Of a DNA stretch of 17,313 nt, positions 16,924 to 17,313 are shown in pieces (the first letter of the stretch is position 1; every line of letters begins with the position of its first letter). The notes beneath the pieces were generated by a model, which made no database searches, was not told the DNA's origin, and was given only the letters and a program-made list of their open reading frames with translations. Position numbers and translations under genes: made by a program. Source of the DNA: Fimbriimonadaceae bacterium (lineage in GTDB: Bacteria; Armatimonadota; Fimbriimonadia; Fimbriimonadales; Fimbriimonadaceae); NCBI GenBank assembly GCA_025451715.1, contig JANWJY010000032.1, forward strand, positions 1 through 17,313, written 5' to 3'.

Positions 16924-17313
16924 CTACGATCGTCGCTGAGACTTTGATTTCAGCACCGATCGAAGCGTGCTTCGACCTCTGCCTAGACGTCCAAGAACAC
17001 GCCAAGAGCCTTGGACGATCCGGCGAGAGGATCGTGGGCGGGGTGACGGAAGGACGCATGGGTCTCGGCGACACGATCATCCTTCAGGGCCGGCATTTCG
17101 GCTTCTTGTGGCGGCTCGGTGTGAAGGTGACCGAGTACGACCGCCCACACCGCTTTGTCGATGAGATGGTGAAGGGTCCGTTCAAGAGCGTGCGGCACGA
17201 GCACCTGTTCGTCGAGGCTGAGGGCAGACCGAAGATGACGGACGTCTCCGTGTTCGCGGGTCCGCTCTGCCCACTCGGACTCCTGGCGGAGACGCTGTTC
17301 TTGAGACGCCACA
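16920..17313 (+). CDS. SRPBCC (START-like) family protein, partial at window edge
   Basis: This open frame has no stop within the window. It starts MTTIVAETLISAPIEACFDL, which is the typical first strand and helix of the START/SRPBCC ligand-binding fold (polyketide cyclase/hydrolase-like), followed by EHAKSLGRSGERIVGG, GLGDTIILQGRHFGFLW, VKVTEYDRPHRFVDEM, HEHLFVEAEGRPKMTDV and GPLCPLGLLAETL. The last blocks closely match the usual SRPBCC C-terminal strand and helix. About 131 residues are visible and little is probably missing, since the family usually runs to 140-160. The ATG overlaps the TGA of the preceding small gene. A ligand-binding or cyclase role is plausible; the ligand is unknown. 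Confidence 0.8.
   Translation, partial: MTTIVAETLISAPIEACFDLCLDVQEHAKSLGRSGERIVGGVTEGRMGLGDTIILQGRHFGFLWRLGVKVTEYDRPHRFVDEMVKGPFKSVRHEHLFVEAEGRPKMTDVSVFAGPLCPLGLLAETLFLRRH

Overview
This is a GC-rich bacterial chromosomal window. A lipoprotein signal (LASC lipobox) and a secreted hydrolase indicate an exported proteome, and a complex I operon indicates a respiratory chain. I cannot fix the phylum from sequence alone. Codon use looks uniform across the window. I see no insertion sequence, phage gene, CRISPR array, tRNA or rRNA.

Region 1 (1-7728, minus strand) is the distal half of a NADH:quinone oxidoreductase (complex I) operon. It is transcribed right to left in the order nuoG, nuoH, nuoJ, nuoK, nuoL, nuoM, with gaps of 0 to 15 bases and clear Shine-Dalgarno sequences. 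NuoG is the iron-sulfur electron-entry subunit; H, J, K, L and M form the membrane arm that pumps protons. Two things are odd. The gene nuoI, normally between nuoH and nuoJ, is absent. The nuoM reading frame is cut by an in-frame TAG at 911-913, although the sequence on both sides is well-conserved NuoM.

Region 2 (7729-9378) is a divergent promoter region followed by sufB (plus strand), a Fe-S cluster assembly scaffold without sufC or sufD beside it. Complex I is a heavy Fe-S consumer, so the pairing makes biological sense, but a functional link is inference.

Region 3 (9389-13841, minus strand) holds three genes: a secreted S15/CocE-type serine hydrolase, a HerA-like (DUF853/YjgR type) ATPase, and a lipoprotein whose body is a beta-propeller of NHL-like repeats with an exact 48-residue period.

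Region 4 (13952-17313, plus strand) is the least conventional part. It is a tightly packed run of two tandem, paralogous ATP-grasp-like proteins, a GNAT acetyltransferase, an unrecognised 84-residue protein and a START/SRPBCC-type protein cut by the window edge. Overlaps of 13, 1 and 4 bases suggest translational coupling. ATP-grasp enzymes make amide or thioester-type bonds using ATP and GNATs acylate amines, so this looks like a small-molecule or peptide modification operon. The substrate is unknown and this is the best candidate here for an undescribed system.
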